A stretch of 33,630 nt of DNA from Alphaproteobacteria bacterium. Lineage in GTDB: Bacteria; Pseudomonadota; Alphaproteobacteria; Puniceispirillales; Puniceispirillaceae. Below are positions 1-9,245 of the stretch, piece after piece (the stretch's first letter is position 1; each line of letters opens with the position of its first letter). Where the stretch lies: positions 1-33,630 of the forward strand of contig WTJS01000040.1 in assembly GCA_011524735.1 (NCBI GenBank). Reading direction: 5' to 3'. The translations under genes and the position numbers were made by a program. Under the pieces are notes generated by a model. That model saw nothing but the letters and a program-made list of their open reading frames with translations. It was not told the origin of the DNA and ran no database searches.

Positions 1-1
1 C

Positions 2-268
2 CTGCGCTATTTCACCCAATCTGAACGTGAAGATGGGTGGCCGAATGACCCCGTTGCTAGATTTCATCTTGGGAATGGCGCGATACTTGAGCAGATTAAT
101 TTCGCTGCAGACAGGTCGGAAAAAGGAATGGCCCAGTCTGGTGGCATCATGGTGAATTATCTCTATGACCTTGATGTGGTTGAGGCCAATCACGAAGCAT
201 TTCATCAGACAAAGACAGTGCCGCTGTCCGCCTCGCTTACGCAGATGATCAGAGCATTGAAGAACTGA
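2..268 (+). CDS. Malonyl-CoA decarboxylase, C-terminal fragment (gene enters from the left edge)
   Basis: Frame 2 is open from the edge to TGA at 266-268. Translation ...LRYFTQSEREDGWPNDPVARFHLGNGAILEQINFAADRSEKGMAQSGGIMVNYLYDLDVVEANHEAF... resembles the MCD C-terminus (DPVARFHLGNGA...LAQSxGxMVNYLYDL). Not in the ORF track because it has no start in the window. Confidence 0.85.
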   Translation: MRYFTQSEREDGWPNDPVARFHLGNGAILEQINFAADRSEKGMAQSGGIMVNYLYDLDVVEANHEAFHQTKTVPLSASLTQMIRALKN

Positions 269-287
269 TCAACAACCTGAAGAGATA

Positions 288-1109
288 TTAGCTGTCCCGC
301 CAGTTTGGAGCACGCTTTTCCATAAAGGCCGTGATGCCTTCCTCAGCATCATTCGCCATCATGTTGTCAACCATGACACCAGCCGCGTAATCATAAGCCT
401 CAGCAAGACCAAGCTCGCGCTGACGATAGAAGGCTGGCTTGCCAAAAGCCACAGTTGCCGCAGATTTGCCAGCAATCTTGTGCGCCATTTTCATGACTTC
501 CTCGGCAAGCTCAGCAGCCGGAACCGCCCGGTTGATCAAACCGATATCCGCCGCCCTGTCTGCTGAAACCGGATCACCGGTCAAGAGCATTTCCATGGCA
601 TGCTTGGACGCAACCTTGCGCGAAAGGGCCACCATTGGGGTCGAACAGAACAGCCCAATATGAACTCCCGGAGTGGCAAATTTTGAATCTGTTGACGCCA
701 CAGCCAGATCGCAGCTGGCGACAAGCTGACATCCCGCCGCGGTTGCCACGCCATCAATTTCGGCAATGATCGGCTTGGGATGAGCCGTAATCGACTGCAT
801 GAGCGCTGAACAGGCAGTCATGATACGCTCGAAATAGGCACGGCCGCGATCAGCCGCATGCGCCGGGTCGGTTCGCGCGGCCTGAAGCTCCTTGAGATTA
901 TGCCCGGCACAGAAGACTGGTCCGTTTGCCGCCAGGATGACCACCCGTACCGCCGTGTCATTCGCTGCAGCTTCAAGGGCGTCGGCCAAGGCTGTCATCA
1001 TCGCCTCTGACAGTGAATTACGAGTGCCGATGTCGTTTAGAGTAAGCCGCAGGATACCGGCGGCATCACGGTCTTGCAGAACCAGATCGGATAGGGATGT
1101 TGGAACCAT
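288..1109 (-). CDS. Enoyl-CoA hydratase/isomerase family protein (crotonase fold)
   Basis: 273 aa; crotonase signatures FCAGHNLKEL and PKPIIAEIDGVATAAGCQLVASCDLAVAS, and C-terminal EGITAFMEKRAPNW. Confidence 0.9.
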   Translation of the reverse strand: MVPTSLSDLVLQDRDAAGILRLTLNDIGTRNSLSEAMMTALADALEAAANDTAVRVVILAANGPVFCAGHNLKELQAARTDPAHAADRGRAYFERIMTACSALMQSITAHPKPIIAEIDGVATAAGCQLVASCDLAVASTDSKFATPGVHIGLFCSTPMVALSRKVASKHAMEMLLTGDPVSADRAADIGLINRAVPAAELAEEVMKMAHKIAGKSAATVAFGKPAFYRQRELGLAEAYDYAAGVMVDNMMANDAEEGITAFMEKRAPNWRDS

Positions 1110-1180
1110 TTTGCGGCGTCCTCAATACGGTAGGTGCGCTGCAACACTAACGCCCGTCGCCAGATCACCGCAAGACTTTG

Positions 1181-1894
1181 TCAGCCTTCACCAATCAGCC
1201 AGCTGGTGCGATCAGCCTTTGGGCGCTTTGTGTCGACAGGCTGACCTGTTTCGATGAAATGGACCTGCTCAGCAAGGCTGGTTGTAAAATCACCAATCCG
1301 CTCAATATTCTTGGCAATGAACAAAAGATGCGAGCCAACAAGTGGGCTGATTGCACCCGTCTCCATCTGGTCAATCACGAGGCTGAAAAGGTCGGTATTC
1401 AGTTTATCGACATGAACGTCTGAATTTCTGATGGCCTGCGCTGCGTCAAGATCACCATTCTGATATGCCACCAGCACATCATCTATCATTGGGACAACCA
1501 TGCCGCCCATTTCGATCAACTGATCCCATGGCACATTGTTGCTGTCCGTTGCCATGATCGATTTGGTTCGTTTGGCGATGTTGCGGGCATAATCACCGAC
1601 GCGTTCAAGGCTGTGTGCGGCTTTGGTAGAGGCAAGCACACGACGCAGATCGTCTGACCGTGGCGCACGCAGGGTGATGATATTCAGGACTGTGTCATTC
1701 ACCTCAGCTTCAAGCTGGTCAAGCTCAACATCGCGCTCGATCAGCCTGTCGACCCGCGTTTCCTGAAAGTCTGACATGGCGCGCAAACAGGCGCTGAGCT
1801 GGCGGCTGGCAAGCTCACCAAGCTTGACCACCTTGAGGTTCAGATCGGTGAGATCCTGCTCGAAGGCGCTGCTTGTGTGCTGTGCTGTAGCCAT
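1181..1894 (-). CDS. phoU: Phosphate signalling complex protein PhoU
   Basis: 237 aa; PhoU repeats (RVGDYARNIAKR, ERIGDFTTSLAEQV); last gene of the pst operon. Confidence 0.95.
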   Translation of the reverse strand: MATAQHTSSAFEQDLTDLNLKVVKLGELASRQLSACLRAMSDFQETRVDRLIERDVELDQLEAEVNDTVLNIITLRAPRSDDLRRVLASTKAAHSLERVGDYARNIAKRTKSIMATDSNNVPWDQLIEMGGMVVPMIDDVLVAYQNGDLDAAQAIRNSDVHVDKLNTDLFSLVIDQMETGAISPLVGSHLLFIAKNIERIGDFTTSLAEQVHFIETGQPVDTKRPKADRTSWLIGEG

Positions 1895-1946
1895 TATCGG
1901 GTCCTATCCTTGAAAGTTGAAGTTTAAAGCCGGTCAGCCAGCATAC

Positions 1947-2807
1947 TCAGCCAAATCTACCGGTGATGTAGTTGTTGGTCATTTCATGCTGTGGGTTGGT
2001 GAAAATCTGGTCCGTATTGCCAACCTCGACAAGCTTGCCAAGGTGAAAATAAGCTGTTCGCTGCGACACGCGTGCAGCCTGCTGCATCGAGTGAGTCACG
2101 ATGACAATCGTGTATTCGCTGCTGAGTTCAGCAATCAGCTCCTCAATCTTTGCTGTTGCGATTGGGTCAAGTGCGGAGCAGGGCTCGTCCATCAGGATGA
2201 CTTCCGGACTGACTGCAATAGCGCGGGCGATACACAGACGCTGCTGCTGACCACCAGACAGGCCCGTGCCAGGCTGATGAAGCCTATCCTTGACCTCATT
2301 CCAGAGACCTGCCCGTTCAAGCGAACTTTCAACAATATCGTTCAGTTCATCCTTGCTTGTGGCAATGCCGTGGATACGGGGACCGTAAGCCACATTGTCG
2401 AAGATGGATTTTGGAAACGGGTTCGGTTTCTGGAACACCATGCCGACACGGGCACGAAGCGGCACCACATCGATCTTCGGATCATAGATATTCTGTCCAT
2501 CCAACGCGATTTCCCCAGTAATTCGACAGATATCAATCGTGTCGTTCATTCGGTTCAAACAGCGCAGGAAAGTCGACTTGCCGCAACCCGATGGGCCGAT
2601 GAAGGAAATCACCTGCTTCTCGCCGATATCCAGCGTCACGTTATCGATAGCCTGCTTATCGCCATAAAACACATCAACGTTGCGGGCCGTCATGCGAGGA
2701 TGATCGACATGAACGTCACCAACCGTTTCCGCAGGGAGACCTGCTGTTGCAAAATTATGTGACTGATCAGCACTATTCATGATCTGACTTTCCATGACGT
2801 TGAGCAC
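1947..2807 (-). CDS. pstB: Phosphate ABC transporter ATP-binding protein
   Basis: Walker [10 protein letters not shown], signature [16 protein letters not shown], Walker [36 protein letters not shown] typical of PstB. The start may be an internal ATG (MESQ or MNSA). Confidence 0.96.
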   Translation of the reverse strand: MLNVMESQIMNSADQSHNFATAGLPAETVGDVHVDHPRMTARNVDVFYGDKQAIDNVTLDIGEKQVISFIGPSGCGKSTFLRCLNRMNDTIDICRITGEIALDGQNIYDPKIDVVPLRARVGMVFQKPNPFPKSIFDNVAYGPRIHGIATSKDELNDIVESSLERAGLWNEVKDRLHQPGTGLSGGQQQRLCIARAIAVSPEVILMDEPCSALDPIATAKIEELIAELSSEYTIVIVTHSMQQAARVSQRTAYFHLGKLVEVGNTDQIFTNPQHEMTNNYITGRFG

Positions 2808-2819
2808 CCGGCAATGGAT

Positions 2820-4124
2820 TTACCACCGGCGTTCAAGTTTCTTACGGATGATAATGGCGGCAGCATTCATCAGGATCAAGAAAGCCAGCAACACCATAAT
2901 AGCGGCACTGGTCTTGAGCACAAACATGCGTTCAGCAAAGTCCGCCCACATAAAAATCTGCACTGGCAGAACTGTACCCGGATCGGTCACACTGCCAGGC
3001 ACATCAACGATAAAGGCCACCATGCCAATCATCAGAAGCGGTGCAGTTTCGCCAAGTGCTTGAGCCATGCCAATAATAGTGCCCGTCAGCATGCCAGGCA
3101 TTGCCAGCGGGACGACATGATGGAGCATAGTCTGCATACGCGAGGCCCCAACCCCAAGCGCCGCATCCCGAATGCTCGGCGGCACAGCGCGGATCGCGGC
3201 GCGAGACGAGATTATGATGGTTGGCAATGTCATCAGGGCCAGCACAACACCACCAATCAGAGGGATCGAGCGTGGCATTCCAAAAATGCCAATAAAAATG
3301 GCCAGACCCAGGATACCAAACACCACCGACGGGACAGCGGCCAGATTGTTGATATTAATTTCAATCAGCTCAGTTACACGGTTCTTCGGCGCAAATTCCT
3401 CGAGATACACAGCCGTGGCAACACCCATTGGGAAAGACAGCACAAGGCAGACGGCCAGTGTCAGAATTGATCCAATGAGTGCCCCGAAAATACCAGCCAT
3501 CTCAGCATTGCGCGAAGCGCTTCCAAAGATCAGATAATCGCTGAACTGAAAACTGATCAGCCCTTGTTCCGTCAATGTATCAATATATCCAATCATCCTG
3601 TCATTGATGCGGCGGTCTTTTTCTGGCGTCTCACGCTTGATAAACCCTCGTAGAAACGAATCGACATCATCATCGACCGCAAAGGTCATGCTCTGCGTGG
3701 TATCAAGAATCGATGGATCATTCAAAACCGCTTCACGAAGACGCTGTTCAGCACCACCCGAAATGATCTTGCCGGCAGCCTTTCGCCCAGATCGCCCAGA
3801 GGCACCAGTGGCTTCATACAACGCCTTACGGATAACGCCGCGCGCATCACCGTCATACAGCGATTGCACTGACAGATCCCCCGCAGGGTCTAGCTTGGCG
3901 CGGTCGAGCGTGACCTCAAGCGTCACATAATGCTGGAAAAAACCAGGAATACCCTTGGAAAAAATCGAGACAAAAAGCGTAACCAGGAAGGCTAGCGCAA
4001 TGCCAATGGCAATCTTGCCATACAGCTGAAAACGCTTTTCCTTACTACGCCGTGCGGCAAGACCAGCTGCCACGCGGCTGGCTGCGACGTCGGGTGAAAT
4101 ACGGCCTTTGGTCACGTCACTCAT
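2820..4124 (-). CDS. pstA: Phosphate ABC transporter permease PstA with long N-terminal domain (DUF3333-like)
   Basis: 434 aa; C-terminal MetI-like permease (ALGVGASRMQTMLHHVVPLAMPGMLTGTIIGMAQALGETAPLLMIGM) plus a ~200 aa N-terminal extension of the kind known in alphaproteobacterial PstA. Confidence 0.95.
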   Translation of the reverse strand: MSDVTKGRISPDVAASRVAAGLAARRSKEKRFQLYGKIAIGIALAFLVTLFVSIFSKGIPGFFQHYVTLEVTLDRAKLDPAGDLSVQSLYDGDARGVIRKALYEATGASGRSGRKAAGKIISGGAEQRLREAVLNDPSILDTTQSMTFAVDDDVDSFLRGFIKRETPEKDRRINDRMIGYIDTLTEQGLISFQFSDYLIFGSASRNAEMAGIFGALIGSILTLAVCLVLSFPMGVATAVYLEEFAPKNRVTELIEININNLAAVPSVVFGILGLAIFIGIFGMPRSIPLIGGVVLALMTLPTIIISSRAAIRAVPPSIRDAALGVGASRMQTMLHHVVPLAMPGMLTGTIIGMAQALGETAPLLMIGMVAFIVDVPGSVTDPGTVLPVQIFMWADFAERMFVLKTSAAIMVLLAFLILMNAAAIIIRKKLERRW

Positions 4125-5505
4125 ATTGCTCTCGATACTTCTTCACAATCTGAAGGGCGACGAAGTTCAGCCCCAGCGTGATCACAATCAGGGTCAGTGC
4201 CAGCGCAAAAGCCGACAGGGTCTTGGCAGACTCGAATTCTTGGTCACCCACGAGGATCGTAACAATCTGCGACGTTACCGTTGTCACCGCATCAAGCGGA
4301 TTAAAGGACAGATTTGCAGCAAGCCCGGCCGCCATGACCACAATCATGGTCTCACCAACAGCCCGGGATACGGCCAAAAGAATGGAAGCCACCACGCCTG
4401 GCAAGGCAGCGGGAAGAACCACCTGACGAACCGTCTCGCTATGCGTGCTGCCAAGACCATAGGCTGCATCTCTGAGCGCCTGCGGCACAGCGTTAATCAC
4501 ATCATCTGACAGCGATGACACGAACGGGATAATCATGATGCCCATGACCAGCCCAGCTGCAAGTGCTGACTCCGACGCCACGTCAAGGCCAAGGCTCATG
4601 CCAGTTGACCGAATAAACGGAGCGACAGTCAACGCCGCAAAGAAGCCGTAGACGACTGTTGGAACGCCAGCCAGCAATTCCATCACTGGCTTGACCACAG
4701 CACGAACTTTTGGCGTCGCATATTCGGACAGATAGATGGCGCTGAACAACCCTACGGGCACTGACACGGTGAGCGCCACAATCGAAATAAGGAAGGTGCC
4801 CGCAAACAATGGAACCGACCCGTAGGTTGCCAGGCCCATCTGGCCAGACCCAGCACGTTCGGCGCCTTCAAATTGGGGGTTCCATGTTGTGCCAAAGAGA
4901 AACTCGCTAACTGGCACCAGCGCGAAGAACCGAAGTGATTCAAAGATCACGGAGAAAACGATACCAATAGTCGTCAGAATGGCGATGGCAGAGCTGGCTG
5001 CCAGGATCGTCATGATGATACGTTCAACCGCGTTACGCGAACGAAAGCCAGGATTGACCTGACGATAGGCAAACATGCCCCCAAGCAAAGACAGGCTGAT
5101 CACCAGAATGGTTCTTAGCGTGGTAGAGGTGGCATCCCATCCTTTCCACGCCTCGGCAGCGGCATAGACCCAGTCAGGCTGTTCACCAAAGTTAATCCCG
5201 TCTACCACATTGGTGATCTGCGCCATCACAATTACTTCTTTATAGTTTTTGCTGGCTTTTACCTCGTCTGGCACAAAATCAAGTGCCAAAGACCGAAAGA
5301 CCAAATCATCTCCGATGGCAAGCACCAGCAGAATGGCAAAAGCCGGCAGGAACGCCAGCAGGGCCGCATACAGGCCGTAATAATGGGGAAGAGAATGAAA
5401 TTTGGTGCCGGCAGCACGCTGTGACGAGGAGGCACGATTCGCAACAAAGAAATAAGCTGCGCTGATGATGAGGATCGCGATGCCAAGGGTCAGGCTGCTC
5501 ACCAT
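4117..5505 (-). CDS. pstC: Phosphate ABC transporter permease PstC
   Basis: 462 aa; AYGLGSTHSETVRQVVLPAALPGVVASILLAVSRAVGETMIVVMAAG. Overlaps pstA by 8 nt (ATGAGTGA). Confidence 0.95.
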   Translation of the reverse strand: MVSSLTLGIAILIISAAYFFVANRASSSQRAAGTKFHSLPHYYGLYAALLAFLPAFAILLVLAIGDDLVFRSLALDFVPDEVKASKNYKEVIVMAQITNVVDGINFGEQPDWVYAAAEAWKGWDATSTTLRTILVISLSLLGGMFAYRQVNPGFRSRNAVERIIMTILAASSAIAILTTIGIVFSVIFESLRFFALVPVSEFLFGTTWNPQFEGAERAGSGQMGLATYGSVPLFAGTFLISIVALTVSVPVGLFSAIYLSEYATPKVRAVVKPVMELLAGVPTVVYGFFAALTVAPFIRSTGMSLGLDVASESALAAGLVMGIMIIPFVSSLSDDVINAVPQALRDAAYGLGSTHSETVRQVVLPAALPGVVASILLAVSRAVGETMIVVMAAGLAANLSFNPLDAVTTVTSQIVTILVGDQEFESAKTLSAFALALTLIVITLGLNFVALQIVKKYREQYE

Positions 5506-5540
5506 TGCCTCCAGAAAACTATGGTTTAGAAAAGACAGAA

Positions 5541-5560
5541 GCCGGGTTGTTGTACCCGGC
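5541..5560 (-). terminator. Hairpin between pstS and pstC (possible attenuator or 3'-end stabiliser)
   Basis: GCCGGGT-TGTTGT-ACCCGGC: perfect 7-bp stem, 6-nt loop. On the minus strand it is followed by a pyrimidine-rich run (ttctgtcttttc). Confidence 0.55.
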
Positions 5561-5583
5561 CCCTGTTCAATATTCCAGCTTAA

Positions 5584-6639
5584 TTAGAGCATGTCTGCTG
5601 TCAGTTTTGGCAGATCTGCCATAGCAGCCTTATATTTGGCACGCTCATCAGCAGGCATTGGGATCATGCCCGCATCGGACAGAGCACCGTCCTCACCCCA
5701 GTGCTTAACCCACTCGTTCAAATATTCCTTAATGCCCGGCACGACATCAACATGGGCGTGTTTGACATAAAGGTAGAGTGCGCGTGAGACTGAATATGTG
5801 CCGTCGGCAATTTCGTCAAAGGTCGGGCTCGTTCCAGAGATCACAGCACCCTGCAGGGCATCGCTATTTTGATCGAGATAGGAAAAGCCAAAAATACCAT
5901 AGGCCGTTGGATCTTCCTGAAGCTTCTGCACGATCAGATTGTCCTGCTCACCAGCTTCGATATAGGCTCCGTCGGTCCGCATCGCGCGGCAGACTTTTGC
6001 CTTCGAGCCGGCAGCCTTGAGCGCTGCTTTAGCCATTTCGTCCTTTTTGCAATATCCCTTTTCATTCACCATTTCAGCATAGGATGCGCGGGTACCCGAC
6101 GTTGTTGGCGGGCCATAAACACGGATTTCAACATCCGGATAGTCGGCGTTGATGTCGCTCCACTTCTTGAACGGGTTCGGGATCATCTGTGTGCAGTCCA
6201 CACCGGTAGACCCGTCAGCACAAGCAGGCACCATAGCAGTCAAGGCCATACCAAGATCAGCCTTGGAGATTACCAGCTGTGCACCAGCCTTAGAATTGGC
6301 GACCACAATGCCATCATAGCCAACCTTAATTTCGGTCAGATCGACACCATTGCCGTTACAATAGTCCAGTTCGCCAGTCTTCATCCGCGAAGAGGCATTA
6401 CCAATGTCGATATATTCAGTGCCAATGCCTTCGCATACGCCCTTTTTGCCGACTGAGGAGCCGCCAGATTCCACGACCGGAGTCTTGAATGACGGGTTGT
6501 TGCCGAGCTGTTCGGCCACAATGGTGGCGAAAGGAAGGACAGTTGAAGACCCAGCAATGCTGAGATAATCGCGGGCGCTGGCCGATGTAGCAACGCCAGC
6601 AAGTGCAACAGCACCGACAATGGCAAAGGTGTAACGCAT
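5584..6639 (-). CDS. pstS: Phosphate ABC transporter substrate-binding protein
   Basis: 351 aa with signal peptide; RDYLSIAGSSTVLPFATIVAEQL and ESGGSSVGKKGVCEGIG typical of PstS; SD AGGAG upstream of ATG. Confidence 0.96.
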   Translation of the reverse strand: MRYTFAIVGAVALAGVATSASARDYLSIAGSSTVLPFATIVAEQLGNNPSFKTPVVESGGSSVGKKGVCEGIGTEYIDIGNASSRMKTGELDYCNGNGVDLTEIKVGYDGIVVANSKAGAQLVISKADLGMALTAMVPACADGSTGVDCTQMIPNPFKKWSDINADYPDVEIRVYGPPTTSGTRASYAEMVNEKGYCKKDEMAKAALKAAGSKAKVCRAMRTDGAYIEAGEQDNLIVQKLQEDPTAYGIFGFSYLDQNSDALQGAVISGTSPTFDEIADGTYSVSRALYLYVKHAHVDVVPGIKEYLNEWVKHWGEDGALSDAGMIPMPADERAKYKAAMADLPKLTADML

Positions 6640-6690
6640 GATGCCTCTCCTGCGTTAAGGGTTGAGATGATGCGTTTCTGAACCTCAATG

Positions 6691-6730
6691 ATTACAGAAA
6701 CGTGACATGACCATTACGATTTTGTTACCA
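6691..6730 (-). promoter_or_regulatory. Tandem Pho-box array upstream of pstS (putative PhoB site)
   Basis: Reverse complement reads TGGTAAC-AAAA-TCGTAAT-GGTC-ATGTCAC-GTTT-CTGTAAT: 7-bp half-sites related to CTGTCAT with 4-bp spacers; the invariant GT recurs every 11 bp. Confidence 0.75.
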
Positions 6731-6821
6731 CCTGCAATATTCATTCTAAATCACTGTATCTAAGAGAAAAATTTTGAGACCTCAAGAATGCCGAACAGTA
6801 AGAAAAGATCCTCCACATTAG

Positions 6822-6851
6822 GTCATGAATGCGTCACGCCCCATTCATGAC
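6822..6851. repeat. Perfect 10-bp inverted repeat, 10-bp spacer (pstS / DUF849 intergenic region)
   Basis: GTCATGAATG-cgtcacgccc-CATTCATGAC. Confidence 0.7.
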
Positions 6852-6994
6852 GTCGAATCGGTGGTGCGGGATATCTGTTGCATGCAGACCTGCAACAATC
6901 CGTTTGATAGTCTGTTGCGTAAGGCACAGGCCGACGACTTCAAAAATTGGCGTGCCACATAGAAAATACTCGCACCTATCGGAGGGCTACCATT

Positions 6995-7822
6995 GTGGCT
7001 GATTTTGTAGGCACCGAACCATTTGACGCTCAACGCCTGGCACCCTTGATGGTTGCGCCGAACGGGGCCCGTCTGACTGATGACGACCATCCTGCAGTCC
7101 CCGTCACCATTCCCCAGATTGTGGACTGCGCGCGCGCCTGTGCGGCTGAAGGGGCCGGCGCCATGCATTTCCACGTTCGTGATCAGGCGAAGGCACATAT
7201 CCTCGATTCCGGCTTGTACCGTGAGGCATTGGCTGAGCTGAAGACAGCCGTCCCGAACATGCATCTGCAGATCACAACCGAAACCGTGGGCAGATATGGA
7301 CCCGAAGATATGCGCCGCGTGACTAAAGAGACCATGCCACCAGGTGTATCCATCGGGGTGCCAGAAATGATCCCGTCAGGCGAACCGAGTGAGGAAGACG
7401 CAGGTTTTTATAACTGGCTCGCGGATCAGCAGATCCTGACTCAGCATATCTGTTACGCCCCAGCGCAGGTCGATCTGCTGGCGCGGCTACTGGATCGGGC
7501 CCGGCTGTCAAAGACCGGCGTCTGGTGCCTGTTTGTCATCGGCCATTACACCGGCGCGCTATCGCGAACGGAATTGATTGATGAATTCCTAAGCGCAATG
7601 GCCGCTGCCGGTATTGACGGTGACTGGGCCATCTGCGCCTTTCGTCAGGAAGAGGCTGCCTGCCTGCACCACGCCATAGAGCGGGGCGGAAAAGTCAGAA
7701 TTGGTTTTGAAAACTCTCTTTATATGGCGGACGGCAGTATTGCGGCCGACAACATGGCGCGCGTGCGGGAAGTGCGATCCATTCTGGCGGGAACACCACA
7801 GGCGCCAGACCTGAAACCATGA
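6995..7822 (+). CDS. BKACE-family protein (DUF849; 3-keto-5-aminohexanoate cleavage enzyme-like)
   Basis: Likely GTG start at 6995 with SD GGAGG at 6981-6985. Motifs NGARLTDDDHPAVPVTIPQIVDCARACAAEGAGAMHFHVRD (metal-binding HxH) and GGKVRIGFENSLYMADGSIAADN. Confidence 0.88.
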   Translation: MADFVGTEPFDAQRLAPLMVAPNGARLTDDDHPAVPVTIPQIVDCARACAAEGAGAMHFHVRDQAKAHILDSGLYREALAELKTAVPNMHLQITTETVGRYGPEDMRRVTKETMPPGVSIGVPEMIPSGEPSEEDAGFYNWLADQQILTQHICYAPAQVDLLARLLDRARLSKTGVWCLFVIGHYTGALSRTELIDEFLSAMAAAGIDGDWAICAFRQEEAACLHHAIERGGKVRIGFENSLYMADGSIAADNMARVREVRSILAGTPQAPDLKP

Positions 7823-7847
7823 CCAGCGACAGAGGTCACCGCCTGAC

Positions 7848-9230
7848 ATGACGGATCGTGCCTATCAGATGATCTGCCGCGCCTGCCTCCGGTCAGGCTT
7901 TGTCGGCGGAGTCCAACCGCCGGACACCTGCCCCTCCTGCGGCAACAAAGATGTCCGCAGTGACCCTGAGCTGTTTGATCTGAAGATTGCGCATATCGAT
8001 TGCGACGCCTTTTACGCCTCGGTTGAGAAGCGTGATGACCCGTCAATTCGCGAAAGACCGGTAATTGTAGGCGGACGTGACCGCGGCGTCGTGGCAGCAG
8101 CCTGCTATATTGCGCGGCAGTTCGGCATACGGTCCGCCATGCCAACATGGCAGGCGCTGAAACGCTGCCCTGATGCTGTGGTCATCCGTCCACGGATGGA
8201 TCATTATGTCAGTATCAGCCGTGATATTCGCGCGCGTATGCTGGCCCTGACTCCCCTAGTCCAGCCTCTTTCCATTGATGAAGCCTTTCTGGATATGGAT
8301 GGCACCGAAGCCCTTCACGGGTGCAGCCCTGCCGAAGCTCTGCTCAAACTCCAGCGTGAAATTCGCGATGAAATTGGCATCACAGTGTCCATCGGGCTCA
8401 GCGGCACCAAATCTCTTGCCAAGATGGCATCGGATCGTGACAAGCCGAACGGATTCTTTGCCATTGGCATGGCCAATGCGGCGGCCTGGCTGGCACCACA
8501 ACCAGTTTCCGTCCTTTTCGGTCTTGGCAGGGCTGCCGTCGCCCGGCTTGAGGCGACAGGCATCTACACTTGTGGTGATCTAGTCACTGCTGACAGCCAT
8601 CAGCTAACCGCCGCACTTGGCAAGAATGCCAGCACCATTCGCGACCTTGCGGCGGGCATAGACCCTCGCGCCGTCACACCAGAGCGTGAAGCGAAAAGCA
8701 TTTCTGCCGAAACCACTTTTGTGTCCGACCTGTCAAAGCTGAAGGAACTTGAGGCTGAGCTTGAAGTGCTGTGCCAGAAGGTGTCCACACGGCTGAAAGC
8801 ACAGGCGCTTGCAGGGGGGCGTGTCATTCTAAAACTGAAACGACCCGACCACACCATTCTCACACGAAGCCAGACATTGCCGGAACCCACCGATAAAGCA
8901 CATATGCTGTTCGAGATTGGCAGCCTGCTTCTGGCAAGGGAAACCGGGGAACGAAAAAGTTACCGCCTGATGGGAATAGGTGCCGACCAGTTGGGGCCAC
9001 CCGCTGGCAGCAGCCTACTCGATTTGAGTGATGACACCACATTGCGGCGCAACAATCTGGAAGCTGCCATTGATGATCTTCACCATCGCTTGGGACGAGA
9101 TGCTCTGCAGAGCGGGCGGGTGTTTTCAAGAAAGGCGCGACCTGAACGTGATGCGACACGACAGAGAGCCGCCATCGAAACCCTAGACCTTGAAGAGCCA
9201 CGCACTGAGGATGATCAGCACGATCTGTAA
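7848..9230 (+). CDS. dinB: DNA polymerase IV (Y family) with N-terminal CxxC...CxxC zinc-ribbon-like extension
   Basis: LKIAHIDCDAFYASVEKRDDPSIRERPVIVGG, YVSISRDIRARMLALTPLVQPLSIDEAFLDM, GLSGTKSLAKMASDRDKPNGFF. N-terminus ICRACLRSG...DTCPSCGNKD. Confidence 0.94.
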   Translation: MTDRAYQMICRACLRSGFVGGVQPPDTCPSCGNKDVRSDPELFDLKIAHIDCDAFYASVEKRDDPSIRERPVIVGGRDRGVVAAACYIARQFGIRSAMPTWQALKRCPDAVVIRPRMDHYVSISRDIRARMLALTPLVQPLSIDEAFLDMDGTEALHGCSPAEALLKLQREIRDEIGITVSIGLSGTKSLAKMASDRDKPNGFFAIGMANAAAWLAPQPVSVLFGLGRAAVARLEATGIYTCGDLVTADSHQLTAALGKNASTIRDLAAGIDPRAVTPEREAKSISAETTFVSDLSKLKELEAELEVLCQKVSTRLKAQALAGGRVILKLKRPDHTILTRSQTLPEPTDKAHMLFEIGSLLLARETGERKSYRLMGIGADQLGPPAGSSLLDLSDDTTLRRNNLEAAIDDLHHRLGRDALQSGRVFSRKARPERDATRQRAAIETLDLEEPRTEDDQHDL

Positions 9231-9245
9231 TTGGACAACAGACCT

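Noticed and set aside
1917-2762. 281-aa plus-strand ORF opposite pstB
   Set aside because: Fully antisense to a confident pstB; composition (Cys/His/Arg-rich, no family motif) is typical of a shadow ORF.
2814-3470. 218-aa plus-strand ORF opposite pstA
   Set aside because: Low-complexity His/Asn/Gln/Arg-rich translation antisense to pstA; a frame artefact.
2820-5505. Unusually long PstA and PstC as novel variants
   Set aside because: Extended N-terminal domains (DUF3333-like in PstA) are a known feature of alphaproteobacterial Pst permeases.
5869-6456. 195-aa plus-strand ORF opposite pstS
   Set aside because: Antisense to pstS with no recognisable domain.
6845-7264. 139-aa minus-strand ORF overlapping the BKACE gene
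   Set aside because: Overlaps a conserved DUF849 coding region; no family signal.
7848-7985. Zn-finger extension of DinB as a novel fusion
   Set aside because: An N-terminal CxxC...CxxC segment before the DinB catalytic core is, from general knowledge, common in alphaproteobacterial Pol IV.
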